A DNA stretch of 64,000 bases. Origin: Ancylobacter dichloromethanicus (GTDB taxonomy: Bacteria; Pseudomonadota; Alphaproteobacteria; Rhizobiales; Xanthobacteraceae). The position numbers were made by a program, and so were the translations under genes. Under the pieces are notes generated by a model. That model did not search any database. It had not been told where the DNA came from and saw only the letters and a list, made by a program, of their open reading frames with translations. This document shows, piece by piece, positions 19,102 through 27,383 of the stretch. Within the stretch, counting starts at the first letter, position 1. Every line of letters begins with the position of its first letter. The stretch covers positions 179,861 through 243,860 of the forward strand of contig NZ_JAHBGC010000052.1 of the NCBI RefSeq assembly GCF_018390645.1, written 5' to 3'.

Positions 19102-19910
19102 TCTCCGTCTCCGACTATGGTTTCCTGCGTCAGTTCCTGAAGCAGCGTTCCGGCCTCGCCTTGACCGAGGACAAGCAGTATCTGCTGGAGAGCCGGCTCG
19201 ATCCGATCATCCAGAGTGCCGGCATGTCCGGCATGGCTCAACTGGTCAACGCCTTGCGCGAGGGGCGGGAGGCGCACCTTACCGACGCGGTGGTGGAGGC
19301 GATGACGACCAACGAGTCGCTGTTCTTCCGCGACAAGCGTCCGTTCGACCTGTTCACCTCGCTGATGCTGCCGCAGCTCCTGGCACGCCGGACAGCGTCG
19401 CAGCCGCTGCGTATCTGGTGCGCGGCGGCGTCGACGGGGCAGGAGCCCTATTCGCTGGCCATGCTGCTGAAGGAGAATGAGCGCCTGCTTGCCGGACGGC
19501 GGGTCGATATCGTCGGCACCGATCTGTCGTCGGAGGTGATCGCGCGGTCGCGGGAGGGGGTCTACAACCAGTTCGAGGTGCAGCGCGGCCTGCCGGTCCA
19601 CTACCTGCTGCGCTATTTCACCCAGGAAGGGCAGAACTGGCGCGTCAACGACGCGATCCGTTCCATGGTCCGCTTCTCGACCCTGAACCTGCTGCAACCC
19701 TTCGGACATCTCGGCTCGTTCGACATCGTGTTCTGCCGTAACGTGCTGATCTATTTCGACGCGGCGACCAAGAGCGACGTGCTGTCCCGCCTCGCCCGGG
19801 TGATGTCGCGGGATGGCTTTCTGATCCTCGGCGGTGCCGAATCGGTGCTGGGGCTCACCACCGAGTTCGTTCCCGGGAGCCAGCAGGGTTTCTACGTCCT
19901 GCCCGGCTGA
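19098..19910 (+). CDS. cheR: Chemotaxis protein methyltransferase CheR
   Basis: This 270-residue SAM-dependent enzyme methylates receptor glutamates, opposing CheB. It has the N-terminal helical CheR domain, then the SAM-binding motif IWCAAASTGQEPYSLAML and the later signatures FDIVFCRNVLIYFD and ILGGAESV. It starts inside the cheB stop (ATGA). It is the last gene of the chemotaxis block: a 139-base gap follows before an unrelated metabolic gene. Confidence 0.96.
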   Translation: MISVSDYGFLRQFLKQRSGLALTEDKQYLLESRLDPIIQSAGMSGMAQLVNALREGREAHLTDAVVEAMTTNESLFFRDKRPFDLFTSLMLPQLLARRTASQPLRIWCAAASTGQEPYSLAMLLKENERLLAGRRVDIVGTDLSSEVIARSREGVYNQFEVQRGLPVHYLLRYFTQEGQNWRVNDAIRSMVRFSTLNLLQPFGHLGSFDIVFCRNVLIYFDAATKSDVLSRLARVMSRDGFLILGGAESVLGLTTEFVPGSQQGFYVLPG

Positions 19911-20049
19911 GCGAATTCGGCCCCTTGCCTCGGCGGACGGAGGCGGCGCGCAGCTCGCCGAAGTCCCGCGCGACCGCTTCCGCCCGGCTCGGGCTCGCCT
20001 CTGCTGCCGGCGCCTTCTATGCTGGCCGCGAAGCATCAGCGAGGCGCCC

Positions 20050-21486
20050 ATGAGCGAATTCGACACGGTCATCCGCGGTGGCACGGTGGTCACCGCCTCG
20101 GACACGGTGCGTGCCGATGTCGGCATTCGCAACGGGCGCATAGTGGCAGTGGCCGAGTGCTTGACCGATGGCGCCGAGGTGATCGACGCCTCGGGGCTGC
20201 TGGTCATGCCCGGCGGCATCGACAGCCATGTCCACCTCGCCCAGCCCGCCTTTGGCGGGCCGGCCATGGCCGATGACTTCGAGAGCGGGACGCGCTCGGC
20301 CATTGCGGGCGGCAACACCACGGTGCTGCCCTTCGCGCTGCAGCCGCGTGGCGCCAGCCTGCGCCAGAGCGTGATGGATTATCACAAGGAGGCCGACGGC
20401 AAGTGCTATTGCGACTATGGCTTCCACCTCATCATCTCCGACCCGTCGCCCAGCGTGCTGGGGCAGGAATTGCCGGCGCTGGTCGGGGACGGCTACACCT
20501 CGTTCAAGGTGTTCATGACCTATGACGACCTGGTGCTGAACGACCGTGAGTTGCTGGAGGTGTTCGACTGCGCGCGCGGCTGCGGCGCGCTGGTCATGGT
20601 GCATTGCGAGGGCTATGACGCCATCCGCTTCATGACCCAGAAGCTGGAGGCGGCCGGCAGGACGGCGCCCTATTATCATGGCGTCTCACGCCCGCAATCG
20701 GTGGAGCGCGAAGCGACCCACCGCGCCATCAGCCATGCCGAACTGACCGACGTGCCGATCATGGTGGTGCATGTCTCGGGGCGCGAACCGATGGAGCAGA
20801 TCCGCTGGGCGCAGCAGAAGGGTCTCAAGGTCTATGGCGAGACCTGCCCGCAATATGTCGCGCTCACCGCCGAGGACATGAAGGGTCTCAACATGGATGA
20901 GAGCGGCGGCAAATATGTCTGCTCGCCGCCCCCGCGCGACCATGCGAGCTGGGACGCCATCTGGGAGGGCATCCGCACCGGGGTGTTCCAGACCTTCTCC
21001 TCCGACCATTGCGCCTTCTTCTATGAGGGCGAGATGGGCAAGCTGAACCCGAAGGCGCGGACCTCCTTCCGCTGGGTGCCGAACGGCATTCCCGGCATCG
21101 AGACGCGGCTGCAGATATTGTTCTCCAAGGGTGTGGTGGAAGGGCGCATCACGCTGAACGAGTTCGTCGCGCTGACCTCCACCAATCACGCCAGGATATA
21201 CGGCCTCTATCCCCGGAAGGGCTCGATCGCGCCCGGCTTCGACGCCGACATTGTGCTCTGGGATCCCAACCGCAAGGAGACCATCCGCCAGGAACTGATG
21301 CACCACGGCGCCGACTACACGCCCTATGAGGGCTTGGCCGTCACCGGCTGGCCAGCGATGACGCTGCTGCGCGGCAAGGTGATGGCGCAGGATGGGCGCG
21401 TCGTCGGCGCGCCGGGCGATGGCGGCTTCCTCAAACGCGAACTGTCGCCCTATGCCGTGCCGACAGGGGCGGGAACGCGCTGGTGA
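20050..21486 (+). CDS. Dihydropyrimidinase / hydantoinase-type cyclic amidohydrolase
   Basis: This 478-residue cytoplasmic metal-dependent hydrolase of the dihydropyrimidinase/D-hydantoinase family opens cyclic diamides such as dihydrouracil or hydantoins. The binuclear-metal ligands are visible: HxH in GGIDSHVHLAQP, the carbamylated lysine Lys153 (TSFKVFMTYDD), histidines in VMVHCEGYD and VVHVSGRE, and an aspartate in FSSDHCAFF. The start at 20050 is preferred because protein-like sequence begins there (MSEFDTVIRGGTVVT). No pyrimidine- or hydantoin-catabolism partner is adjacent, so the natural substrate is uncertain. Confidence 0.88.
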   Translation: MSEFDTVIRGGTVVTASDTVRADVGIRNGRIVAVAECLTDGAEVIDASGLLVMPGGIDSHVHLAQPAFGGPAMADDFESGTRSAIAGGNTTVLPFALQPRGASLRQSVMDYHKEADGKCYCDYGFHLIISDPSPSVLGQELPALVGDGYTSFKVFMTYDDLVLNDRELLEVFDCARGCGALVMVHCEGYDAIRFMTQKLEAAGRTAPYYHGVSRPQSVEREATHRAISHAELTDVPIMVVHVSGREPMEQIRWAQQKGLKVYGETCPQYVALTAEDMKGLNMDESGGKYVCSPPPRDHASWDAIWEGIRTGVFQTFSSDHCAFFYEGEMGKLNPKARTSFRWVPNGIPGIETRLQILFSKGVVEGRITLNEFVALTSTNHARIYGLYPRKGSIAPGFDADIVLWDPNRKETIRQELMHHGADYTPYEGLAVTGWPAMTLLRGKVMAQDGRVVGAPGDGGFLKRELSPYAVPTGAGTRW

Positions 21487-21703
21487 AAGGCTGGCTGACG
21501 GGGCGGCCATTGCTGCTGCCAGTGAAGGCAGCGCTCGTCGCCCCTGTGGCGCGCCCATGGCACCCGGCGCGGAGCCGATAGCCGCCAATGCCGGCTGGGC
21601 TGGCGCCCTGAAGTCATGGTCATCGAGCCCAATACTCGGCCGGGCAACCGGTGTGTCGCGGCGCTGTTCGATATGGCGCCGCAACCCCTCTATCGAGTGC
21701 GCG

Positions 21704-21734
21704 GTCCGATCGGATTGAACGAATCTGATCGGAC
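21704..21734. terminator. Hairpin between converging hydantoinase and desaturase genes
   Basis: A 13-base left arm (21704-21716) pairs with a right arm (21722-21734) around a 5-base loop, with a single G-T wobble. It lies 9 bases past the desaturase stop on the minus strand and ~220 bases past the hydantoinase stop on the plus strand. No T-run follows on either strand, so it is terminator-like rather than a canonical intrinsic terminator. Confidence 0.5.
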
Positions 21735-21742
21735 AACGGCTC

Positions 21743-22774
21743 CTAGGCGTAGAGCGCCCGCATTTCGCGGAACGAGATCAGCCGCCGCTGCCGGTCGTCC
21801 CACAAGGTCAGCCGCACGCAGCCGAAACTCTGCCAAAGGGTCAGGCGCCCCACATCGTGCAGTTCCGGATGGTCGCGCAGCACCTCGGGCAGGCGGTAAT
21901 AGGGGATGCGACTGCACAGGTGATGCACATGGTGCATGCCGATATTGGCGCTGAACCAGCGGAGAATGGCGGGCAGGTCGTAGTGAGAGGAGCCGTGCAG
22001 CGCGGCTTCATGGAACTCCCAGCTCTCGTCGCCGGCCCAATGCGTGCCCTCGAACTGGTGCTGGACATAGAACAGCCAGACGCCCGCTGCGGCACCCAGC
22101 ATGACGATCGGCAGGTGCACCAGCAGGAATGGCCCGATGCCGAAGCCCCACATCAGCAGGCCCGCCGCGAGAGCAATGCCCAGATTGGTCGCCATCGTGC
22201 TGACCCAAGGCGTCCAGCCCTTGCGGATGGAGCCGATCGGCAGGCGGCTTTCCAGCAGGAAGACATAAATCGGGCCGATGCCGAACATCACCAGCGGGTG
22301 CCGGTAAAGGCGATAGCGCATCCGTCCCCAGCGCGAGCGCGCCAGATATTCGCGCACCGTCAGCGTGTCGATGTCGCCGATGCCGCGCCGGTCGAGATTG
22401 CCGGCACTGGCGTGGTGGATGGCGTGGGCGCGACGCCAGTGGTCATAGGGCGTGAGCGTCAGCACGCCGATCACCCGCCCGGTCCAGTCATTGCCGCTCC
22501 GGTTCCTGAAGAACGAGCCGTGGCCGCAATCGTGCTGAATCATGAACAGTCGTACCAGCAGCCCGGCCGCCGGCAAGACGAGCAGCGCGTAGAGCCAGAC
22601 CTGGTCGAGCTTGAGCGCGGCAAGCATCGCGCCCCAGGCGAGGGCGAAGGGCACGGCCGTAATCAGAAGCTCCCGGACGCTGCGGGCTGGATCGGACTGC
22701 CGGTAATTCACCAGCCGCCGGGCCCAGCTCCGGGCATCTGTCGTCGCGAGAATGGGTTCACCGGCCGTCGACAT
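21743..22774 (-). CDS. Membrane fatty acid desaturase
   Basis: This 343-residue integral-membrane di-iron desaturase inserts double bonds in acyl chains. The three histidine boxes are present: HDCGH (residues 81-85), HWRRAHAIHH (112-121) and HHVHH (~281-285). Hydrophobic pairs lie before box 1 and between boxes 2 and 3. The start at 22774 is supported by a GGAG ribosome site about 9 bases upstream; longer readings lack protein character. It resembles the DesA/omega-6-type group, but regiospecificity cannot be read from sequence. It lies at the left edge of the polysaccharide locus and may not belong to it. Confidence 0.9.
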   Translation of the reverse strand: MSTAGEPILATTDARSWARRLVNYRQSDPARSVRELLITAVPFALAWGAMLAALKLDQVWLYALLVLPAAGLLVRLFMIQHDCGHGSFFRNRSGNDWTGRVIGVLTLTPYDHWRRAHAIHHASAGNLDRRGIGDIDTLTVREYLARSRWGRMRYRLYRHPLVMFGIGPIYVFLLESRLPIGSIRKGWTPWVSTMATNLGIALAAGLLMWGFGIGPFLLVHLPIVMLGAAAGVWLFYVQHQFEGTHWAGDESWEFHEAALHGSSHYDLPAILRWFSANIGMHHVHHLCSRIPYYRLPEVLRDHPELHDVGRLTLWQSFGCVRLTLWDDRQRRLISFREMRALYA

Positions 22775-22936
22775 CTCAATCTCCGTCTCTACGCACCTCG
22801 ATAGCGCGTAGCTCGGGGCTCGTCGATGCTCGTGGGGTGAGGCATCGCGGCTCGCGCTTTGCCTGAAATGTATCATCGCACGTAACCATGTCGAAAATGC
22901 GCGGTAAATGTCGTCGCGAGGCGCAGAACGCGTTGC

Positions 22937-22965
22937 CCGATCAGCCTGCGGTGCAGGCTGATCGG
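22937..22965. terminator. Perfect 13-bp hairpin downstream of the phosphomannomutase gene
   Basis: Perfectly complementary 13-base arms (22937-22949 and 22953-22965) flank a 3-base loop and begin 8 bases past the stop of the minus-strand phosphomannomutase gene. There is no U-tract, so termination may need Rho or the hairpin may protect the mRNA 3' end. Its core CCGATC is shared with the hairpin at 21704-21734. Confidence 0.55.
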
Positions 22966-22973
22966 CGCGGGCT

Positions 22974-24473
22974 CTAGAGACTCTGATTGTACGCGCCCAC
23001 TTCGGGGTGCGTGCGCAGCACGCCATCCACCACGCGGAACATGTCGCGCATGCGGGTCTCGGACACCGGACTCTCAACCACCACAACGAGTTCCGGCTTG
23101 TTGGAGGAGGCCCGCACCAGACCCCAGGAACCATCCTCGACCGTCACCCGCACGCCGTTGACGGTGACGATGTCGCGGATCGCCTGCCCGTCGATGGTCC
23201 CGCCGCCGGCCGCCAATTGCTCGAAATGGGTCACGACGGCATCGACCACGCCGTATTTCTTCTCGTCGGCGCAGTGCGGCGACATGGTCGGCGACGCCCA
23301 GGTTTTCGGCAGCGCGTCCTTCAGGGCGGAGAGTTTCCTGCCGGGATTGCGGTCCAGCATGTCGAGGATGGCGATGGCCGAGACCAGCCCGTCATCATAG
23401 CCGCGCCCGATCGGCCTGTTGAAGAAATAGTGGCCGGACTTCTCGAAGCCGACCAGCGCGCCGGTCTCGTTGACCCGGCGCTTCATGTAGGAGTGGCCGG
23501 TCTTCCAGTAGTCCGTCTTTACACCATTGGCCTGCAGCACCGGATCGGTGGCGAAAAGCCCGGTCGATTTCACGTCGACCACGAAGGTGGCGTTGGCGTG
23601 GAGCGCCGACAGATCGCGCGCCAGCATCACGCCGACCTTGTCGGCGAAGATCTCCTCGCCAAGGTCGTCCACCACGCCGCAGCGGTCGCCATCGCCGTCG
23701 AAGCCGAGGCCGACATCCGCGCCGGAGGCAAGTACCGCGTCGCGCATGGCGTGCAGCATCTCCAGGTCTTCCGGGTTGGGGTTGTACCTCGGGAAGGAGT
23801 GGTCGAGCCCGGTATCGAGTGGCACAACCTCGACGCCGAGCGCCTCCAGGATGCGCGGGGCGAAGGCGCCGGCCGTGCCGTTGCCGCAGGCGACCACCGC
23901 CTTGACGGGGTGTTTCAGTCGCTCCCGGTCGGTCAGGTCCTTGATGTAGACCTCCGGGAAGTCCTCGACATAGCGATACGCCCCGCCGTCGCGCGCCTTG
24001 CCGGCGCCGGTGAGCACGATTTCCTTCAACCGGCTCATCTCGCCGGGACCGAAGGTCATGGGGCGCTCGACACCCATCTTCACCCCGGTCCAGCCATTGT
24101 CGTTGTGCGAGGCGGTGACCATGGCGACGCAGGGGATGTCGAGGGCGAACTGGGCGAAATAGGCCATGGGCGACAGAGCGAGGCCGATATCGTGCACCGT
24201 GACGCCGGCCGCCATCAGCCCGTTGGCGAGGGCCTGCTTGATGGAGGCGGAATAGGCGCGGAAATCGTGGCCGACGACGATTTCCGGCCGCACGCCGCGT
24301 TCGTGGATCAGGGTGCCGAGCCCGAGGCCGAGCGCCTGCACGCCCATGAGATTAATCTCGCTGCCGAACAGCCAGCGTGCGTCATACTCGCGAAACCCGG
24401 TCGGCTTCACCAGCGGCACGGTCTCGTAGGCGTAGGTGTTGGGCTCAAGTGACGCCTGAGGGATGGGGAACAT
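22974..24473 (-). CDS. Phosphomannomutase / phosphoglucomutase
   Basis: This 499-residue member of the alpha-D-phosphohexomutase family interconverts hexose 6- and 1-phosphates. The catalytic phosphoserine loop is TASHNDNGWTGVKMG (about residues 150-165), the magnesium loop is GFDGDGDRCG, and a C-terminal phosphate-binding region is present (VRASSNKPELVVVVES). The start at 24473 gives the normal family N-terminus (PTGFREYDARWLF follows ~20 residues in). Its mannose 1-phosphate product would feed the ManC enzyme encoded at 50.0 kb to make GDP-mannose for the polysaccharide. Sugar specificity (mannose versus glucose) cannot be settled here. Confidence 0.92.
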   Translation of the reverse strand: MFPIPQASLEPNTYAYETVPLVKPTGFREYDARWLFGSEINLMGVQALGLGLGTLIHERGVRPEIVVGHDFRAYSASIKQALANGLMAAGVTVHDIGLALSPMAYFAQFALDIPCVAMVTASHNDNGWTGVKMGVERPMTFGPGEMSRLKEIVLTGAGKARDGGAYRYVEDFPEVYIKDLTDRERLKHPVKAVVACGNGTAGAFAPRILEALGVEVVPLDTGLDHSFPRYNPNPEDLEMLHAMRDAVLASGADVGLGFDGDGDRCGVVDDLGEEIFADKVGVMLARDLSALHANATFVVDVKSTGLFATDPVLQANGVKTDYWKTGHSYMKRRVNETGALVGFEKSGHYFFNRPIGRGYDDGLVSAIAILDMLDRNPGRKLSALKDALPKTWASPTMSPHCADEKKYGVVDAVVTHFEQLAAGGGTIDGQAIRDIVTVNGVRVTVEDGSWGLVRASSNKPELVVVVESPVSETRMRDMFRVVDGVLRTHPEVGAYNQSL

Positions 24474-24523
24474 GAAACCTTGACCTCTTCGTTGCGCAAG
24501 ACGCGTTTGACGAAAGCCGACCG

Positions 24524-25651
24524 TCAGGGCCTCCAATAGGCGGGGTCGGCAATGGCGGAGACGTCGGGTAGAGCCTTTGCGGCCGGCCGTGCGCGGACGT
24601 TGGTGTAGTCCTCGCACAGGGTCATGAACCAAAGCTGATGCTTGCCGGTCTTGGGATCGACGATCAGGCGCGCATAGACATCGTCATGGCCCGGCGCATC
24701 TGTGAAGCGGGTACGCGAGGAGATGTCGAATGTCCCGCCCGCTGGTGGGCCGCAGCGCCCGCGCTGGCGCAATTCGCGGGCGAGGTCGGGCGCGGAGCGG
24801 TGGCTGCGGGGGTGAACCCAGTCCTGCCGTGCCCATTTCTCCCAGCGCGAGAGGCCGAATTCACGGGTCCAGTAGGTTTGCTCCATCTGCAGGGTCGCGC
24901 CCGGTGAAAGCCCGTCGCGGCTGACCTGCGCGAAATGGCCGGAGACGATCGACACCATTTCCCGGCCCGCGGTGAACCGCATCGGCGTGACCAGCCAGGT
25001 GGTCAGCGCGCGGCGATAGCGGGTGGGGCAGGCTTGCGGCAGTGCCGAGGCGGCGCCGGTGGCGAGGCGACTCTCGAACACGCCATAGCCACCCTGGCCC
25101 ATCTCCGGCACCACGGCCGGCGCGATGATCCAGCCGCGGAAGAAGCGCCGCGACGAGCGGCTGCCGTTCCGGCACAGCGGGGTCTGGTAGACCGACAGCG
25201 CCACCGGGCTGTAGCTGCCCATGATGAAGCCGTAGCTCTCGTCATGCCACTGGATCGAGGCGCCTCCCTCGCCGGGCTTTCCCGGCCGGCCGCGCGCGCC
25301 GGCGCACGGGCTCGCCGGCAGGCTCAGGGTGGAGGAGACGATGCGGGTCTGCCCGCCACGCTCCACCGGTCGGTTGAGCTTGGCCACCGTGCCGCCATCC
25401 TCGGTGCAGTCGCCCCCGGGATTGAGGAAATTGCGCAACTCATAGGGCGGCGGCTCGCCAGGCCGGATGTCGCGCCGGCGCCCGCAGCCGGCATCGCCCG
25501 GCAGCAGCCCCGGGGCGAGGCGGTCGGCGGCGTCGACGCAGACGTCCATGATCATGTAGTCGGCAATGGTCGCCGGCGGGTCCGCCCGCGCCGGCGCGGC
25601 AAGGCCGGCGAGCAGCAGAGCCGCCGATGCCAGGCTGAAGCGTTTCCTCAC
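24524..25651 (-). CDS. Secreted protein of unknown function with eight cysteines
   Basis: I do not recognise this 375-residue protein. It begins with a clear Sec signal peptide (MRKRFSLASAALLLAGLAAPARA, split here as a basic start plus hydrophobic core ending in ARA), so it should be periplasmic or exported. The mature part contains eight cysteines spread over the length, an even number suggesting disulfides, and is rich in aromatic residues. No catalytic motif is obvious. It lies between the KpsD-like gene and the phosphomannomutase gene on the same strand, with gaps of 74 and 50 bases, so it probably belongs to the capsule operon. Confidence 0.75.
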   Translation of the reverse strand: MRKRFSLASAALLLAGLAAPARADPPATIADYMIMDVCVDAADRLAPGLLPGDAGCGRRRDIRPGEPPPYELRNFLNPGGDCTEDGGTVAKLNRPVERGGQTRIVSSTLSLPASPCAGARGRPGKPGEGGASIQWHDESYGFIMGSYSPVALSVYQTPLCRNGSRSSRRFFRGWIIAPAVVPEMGQGGYGVFESRLATGAASALPQACPTRYRRALTTWLVTPMRFTAGREMVSIVSGHFAQVSRDGLSPGATLQMEQTYWTREFGLSRWEKWARQDWVHPRSHRSAPDLARELRQRGRCGPPAGGTFDISSRTRFTDAPGHDDVYARLIVDPKTGKHQLWFMTLCEDYTNVRARPAAKALPDVSAIADPAYWRP

Positions 25652-25725
25652 CGTGGCCTCCTTTTGGCAGGCGAGGCCTGCCGCGAATCGCGTCCGGTTC
25701 CGGCCGGACCAGAACCCTTGCCCGG

Positions 25726-26877
25726 TCAGTCCACCGACAGGCTGGTGCTGCCGGTGCGGGCGATCGAGCTGATCAACAGAGCCGTGCGCAGGAACTTGGT
25801 GAACTCCACCCCCGGGGCGTTGGCAACGTAGACGATGTCGCCCGCGCGGATCGGGAAGGCGCGGGCAATGAAGTAGCCGGAGGGATCTTTCAGGTTGAGG
25901 CGGTAGATGACCGGAACAACGCTGTTGCCGGAAAGGAACGGCGAGTCCGGATTGATCGCCCTCACCACCGCTGCCTGTTCGAAGCGGAAGATGAACACGC
26001 CGCTGGGATCGGCCTGGGTGTCGACCAGGCCGCCAGAGGAGCCCACCGCCTCGGCGACGGTGAAGTCCTCGCGATCGATCGCCACCTCGCCCGCTCCCTT
26101 CACCGCGCCAAGCGCGGTGAAGCTTTGCGGGCGACGGAACACATAGACCGTGTCGCCCGGTTGCATGAAGATGTTCTCGTCCGGGCGGGCGAGCAGTGCG
26201 GTCAGTTGCATCGTCGCGCTGCGCCTGCCGCGTGTCACGCGCAGGAAGGTTTCGTGCGGCGGCGCCTTGATGCCGCCGGCCTGGGCGATGACCTCCAGCA
26301 GCCGGTCGCCCTTGACGTTGAGGTTGACCCGGCCGGCGCCGGTGAGATCGCCCACCACCACGACCGAAGCCGAGGTCTGCTGCGGCAGCGTAATCAGCAC
26401 CTGGGGGTCGATCGACTTGCCGGTCAGCCCCTTCTCGATGGTCTTGGCAATCTCGCTCGGGCGCTTGCCGACCACCGGCACATCGCCAACATAGGGCACC
26501 TTGATGCGGCCCTCGCGATCGACCGTCTGCGGCGGCAGCATCTCGCTGCCCGAGCCCGCATCGATCGAGCCGCGCCCGAACAGGCCGCCGGTACTGGCCT
26601 CCCAGATCGAGACCTGGACCACGTCGCCGACATTCACCCGGGTTTCAGGGGCGGGTTTGCGGGCGCCGAAGCTGTCCGCGAGACTGGGTGAACGCCACAG
26701 ACGCATGGCTCCGACCACATCGGCATCGACGTCGACTATCTCGTAGTCTACCGGCTCGCGCGGCTGCATGACCTCCTGGGTCACTGGCCCGGAACCGGGA
26801 AAAAACACGCATCCGCCGAGCGAGAAGCTCAGCATGGCAAGCCCCGCCAAACGGGCCTTCGGACCCCGGATAATCAA
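25726..26877 (-). CDS. Polysaccharide export outer-membrane lipoprotein (KpsD/Wza/BexD-like)
   Basis: This 383-residue outer-membrane polysaccharide export (OPX) protein forms the outer-membrane channel for capsule. It has a lipoprotein signal with lipobox LGGC (Cys23), then the polysaccharide export domain (VNVGDVVQVSIWEASTGGLF ... VDREGRIKVPYVGDVPVVGK), followed by SLBB-type segments (VVGDLTGAGRVNLNVKGDRL; ALGAVKGAGEVAIDREDF). It is the expected partner of the KpsE-like co-polymerase and the ABC transporter encoded upstream. It is separated from them by an AT-rich 244-base gap that probably holds its own promoter. Confidence 0.92.
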   Translation of the reverse strand: MIIRGPKARLAGLAMLSFSLGGCVFFPGSGPVTQEVMQPREPVDYEIVDVDADVVGAMRLWRSPSLADSFGARKPAPETRVNVGDVVQVSIWEASTGGLFGRGSIDAGSGSEMLPPQTVDREGRIKVPYVGDVPVVGKRPSEIAKTIEKGLTGKSIDPQVLITLPQQTSASVVVVGDLTGAGRVNLNVKGDRLLEVIAQAGGIKAPPHETFLRVTRGRRSATMQLTALLARPDENIFMQPGDTVYVFRRPQSFTALGAVKGAGEVAIDREDFTVAEAVGSSGGLVDTQADPSGVFIFRFEQAAVVRAINPDSPFLSGNSVVPVIYRLNLKDPSGYFIARAFPIRAGDIVYVANAPGVEFTKFLRTALLISSIARTGSTSLSVD

Positions 26878-27121
26878 ACCGCCCGATCCCCTTTACTCAA
26901 TTACGCTTATCTAAGCCGTATGAAGATGATCAATTCTATACGCTGGTCATAAAATAAATCTAAAAGGCAATTTGTGTGTTCATTGAAGCACACTTATATT
27001 ATCAATATTGAAGTATAATATGATACCTTTAAACAAGAGCAGGAGCTCGACTTCCAGTTGAGGTAACGGAGGAGCGAATGCGGCACCGGCCGCAAGAGGG
27101 ACCGGTGCCGGGGACGTCGCG
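26878..27121. promoter_or_regulatory. AT-rich intergenic region with TCAATATTGA palindrome, upstream of the OPX gene
   Basis: From about 26,890 to 27,050 the sequence is far richer in A+T than the surrounding genes. It holds a perfect 10-base palindrome TCAATATTGA at 27002-27011. It lies directly upstream of the minus-strand OPX lipoprotein gene and is the likely place of its promoter. Its right end (27081-27110) contains a 9-bp hairpin belonging to the end of the small 67-residue gene. Confidence 0.5.
27081..27110 (-). terminator. Hairpin after the small ORF of the export operon
   Basis: CGGCACCGG (27081-27089) and CCGGTGCCG (27102-27110) form a perfect 9-bp stem with a 12-base loop, starting 12 bases beyond the stop of the minus-strand small gene. 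No T-run follows. Probably marks the end of the kpsEMT-like transcript. Confidence 0.45.
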
Positions 27122-27325
27122 TTACTCGGCGGCGGCAGGGGCGGCGGTCGCGTTCGCCTGCCGGGCGAAATAGTTGCGCTCGGCCTTCAGTGCGCGCCGC
27201 GCGGCCTGGATGCACTCCTTGCGCTTCTGCACGCTCAGTTCCTTCCATGCGGCCTGGTCGAATTCGACCAGCCGGCGGGCCACGAAACGCTCGAGTTGAC
27301 GGCTGATTTCCGGAAGATCGTTCAT
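27122..27325 (-). CDS. Small hypothetical protein (67 aa) in the capsule export operon
   Basis: I do not recognise this protein. It is 67 residues, without signal or membrane segment: an amphipathic, charged helix (ISRQLERFVARRLVEFDQAAW, then KRKECIQAARRALKAER) and an Ala-rich tail. A strong AAGGAG ribosome site sits ~6 bases before the ATG, which argues that it is really translated. It follows the KpsT-like gene after 58 bases on the same strand and precedes a hairpin. A small accessory or regulatory partner of the exporter is possible, but this is only context. Confidence 0.65.
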   Translation of the reverse strand: MNDLPEISRQLERFVARRLVEFDQAAWKELSVQKRKECIQAARRALKAERNYFARQANATAAPAAAE

Positions 27326-27383
27326 GTCGGCTCCTTCAGGTTGGATCGGGACCTGCCCCGATCGAAAGTGATGGAAGGTGACT

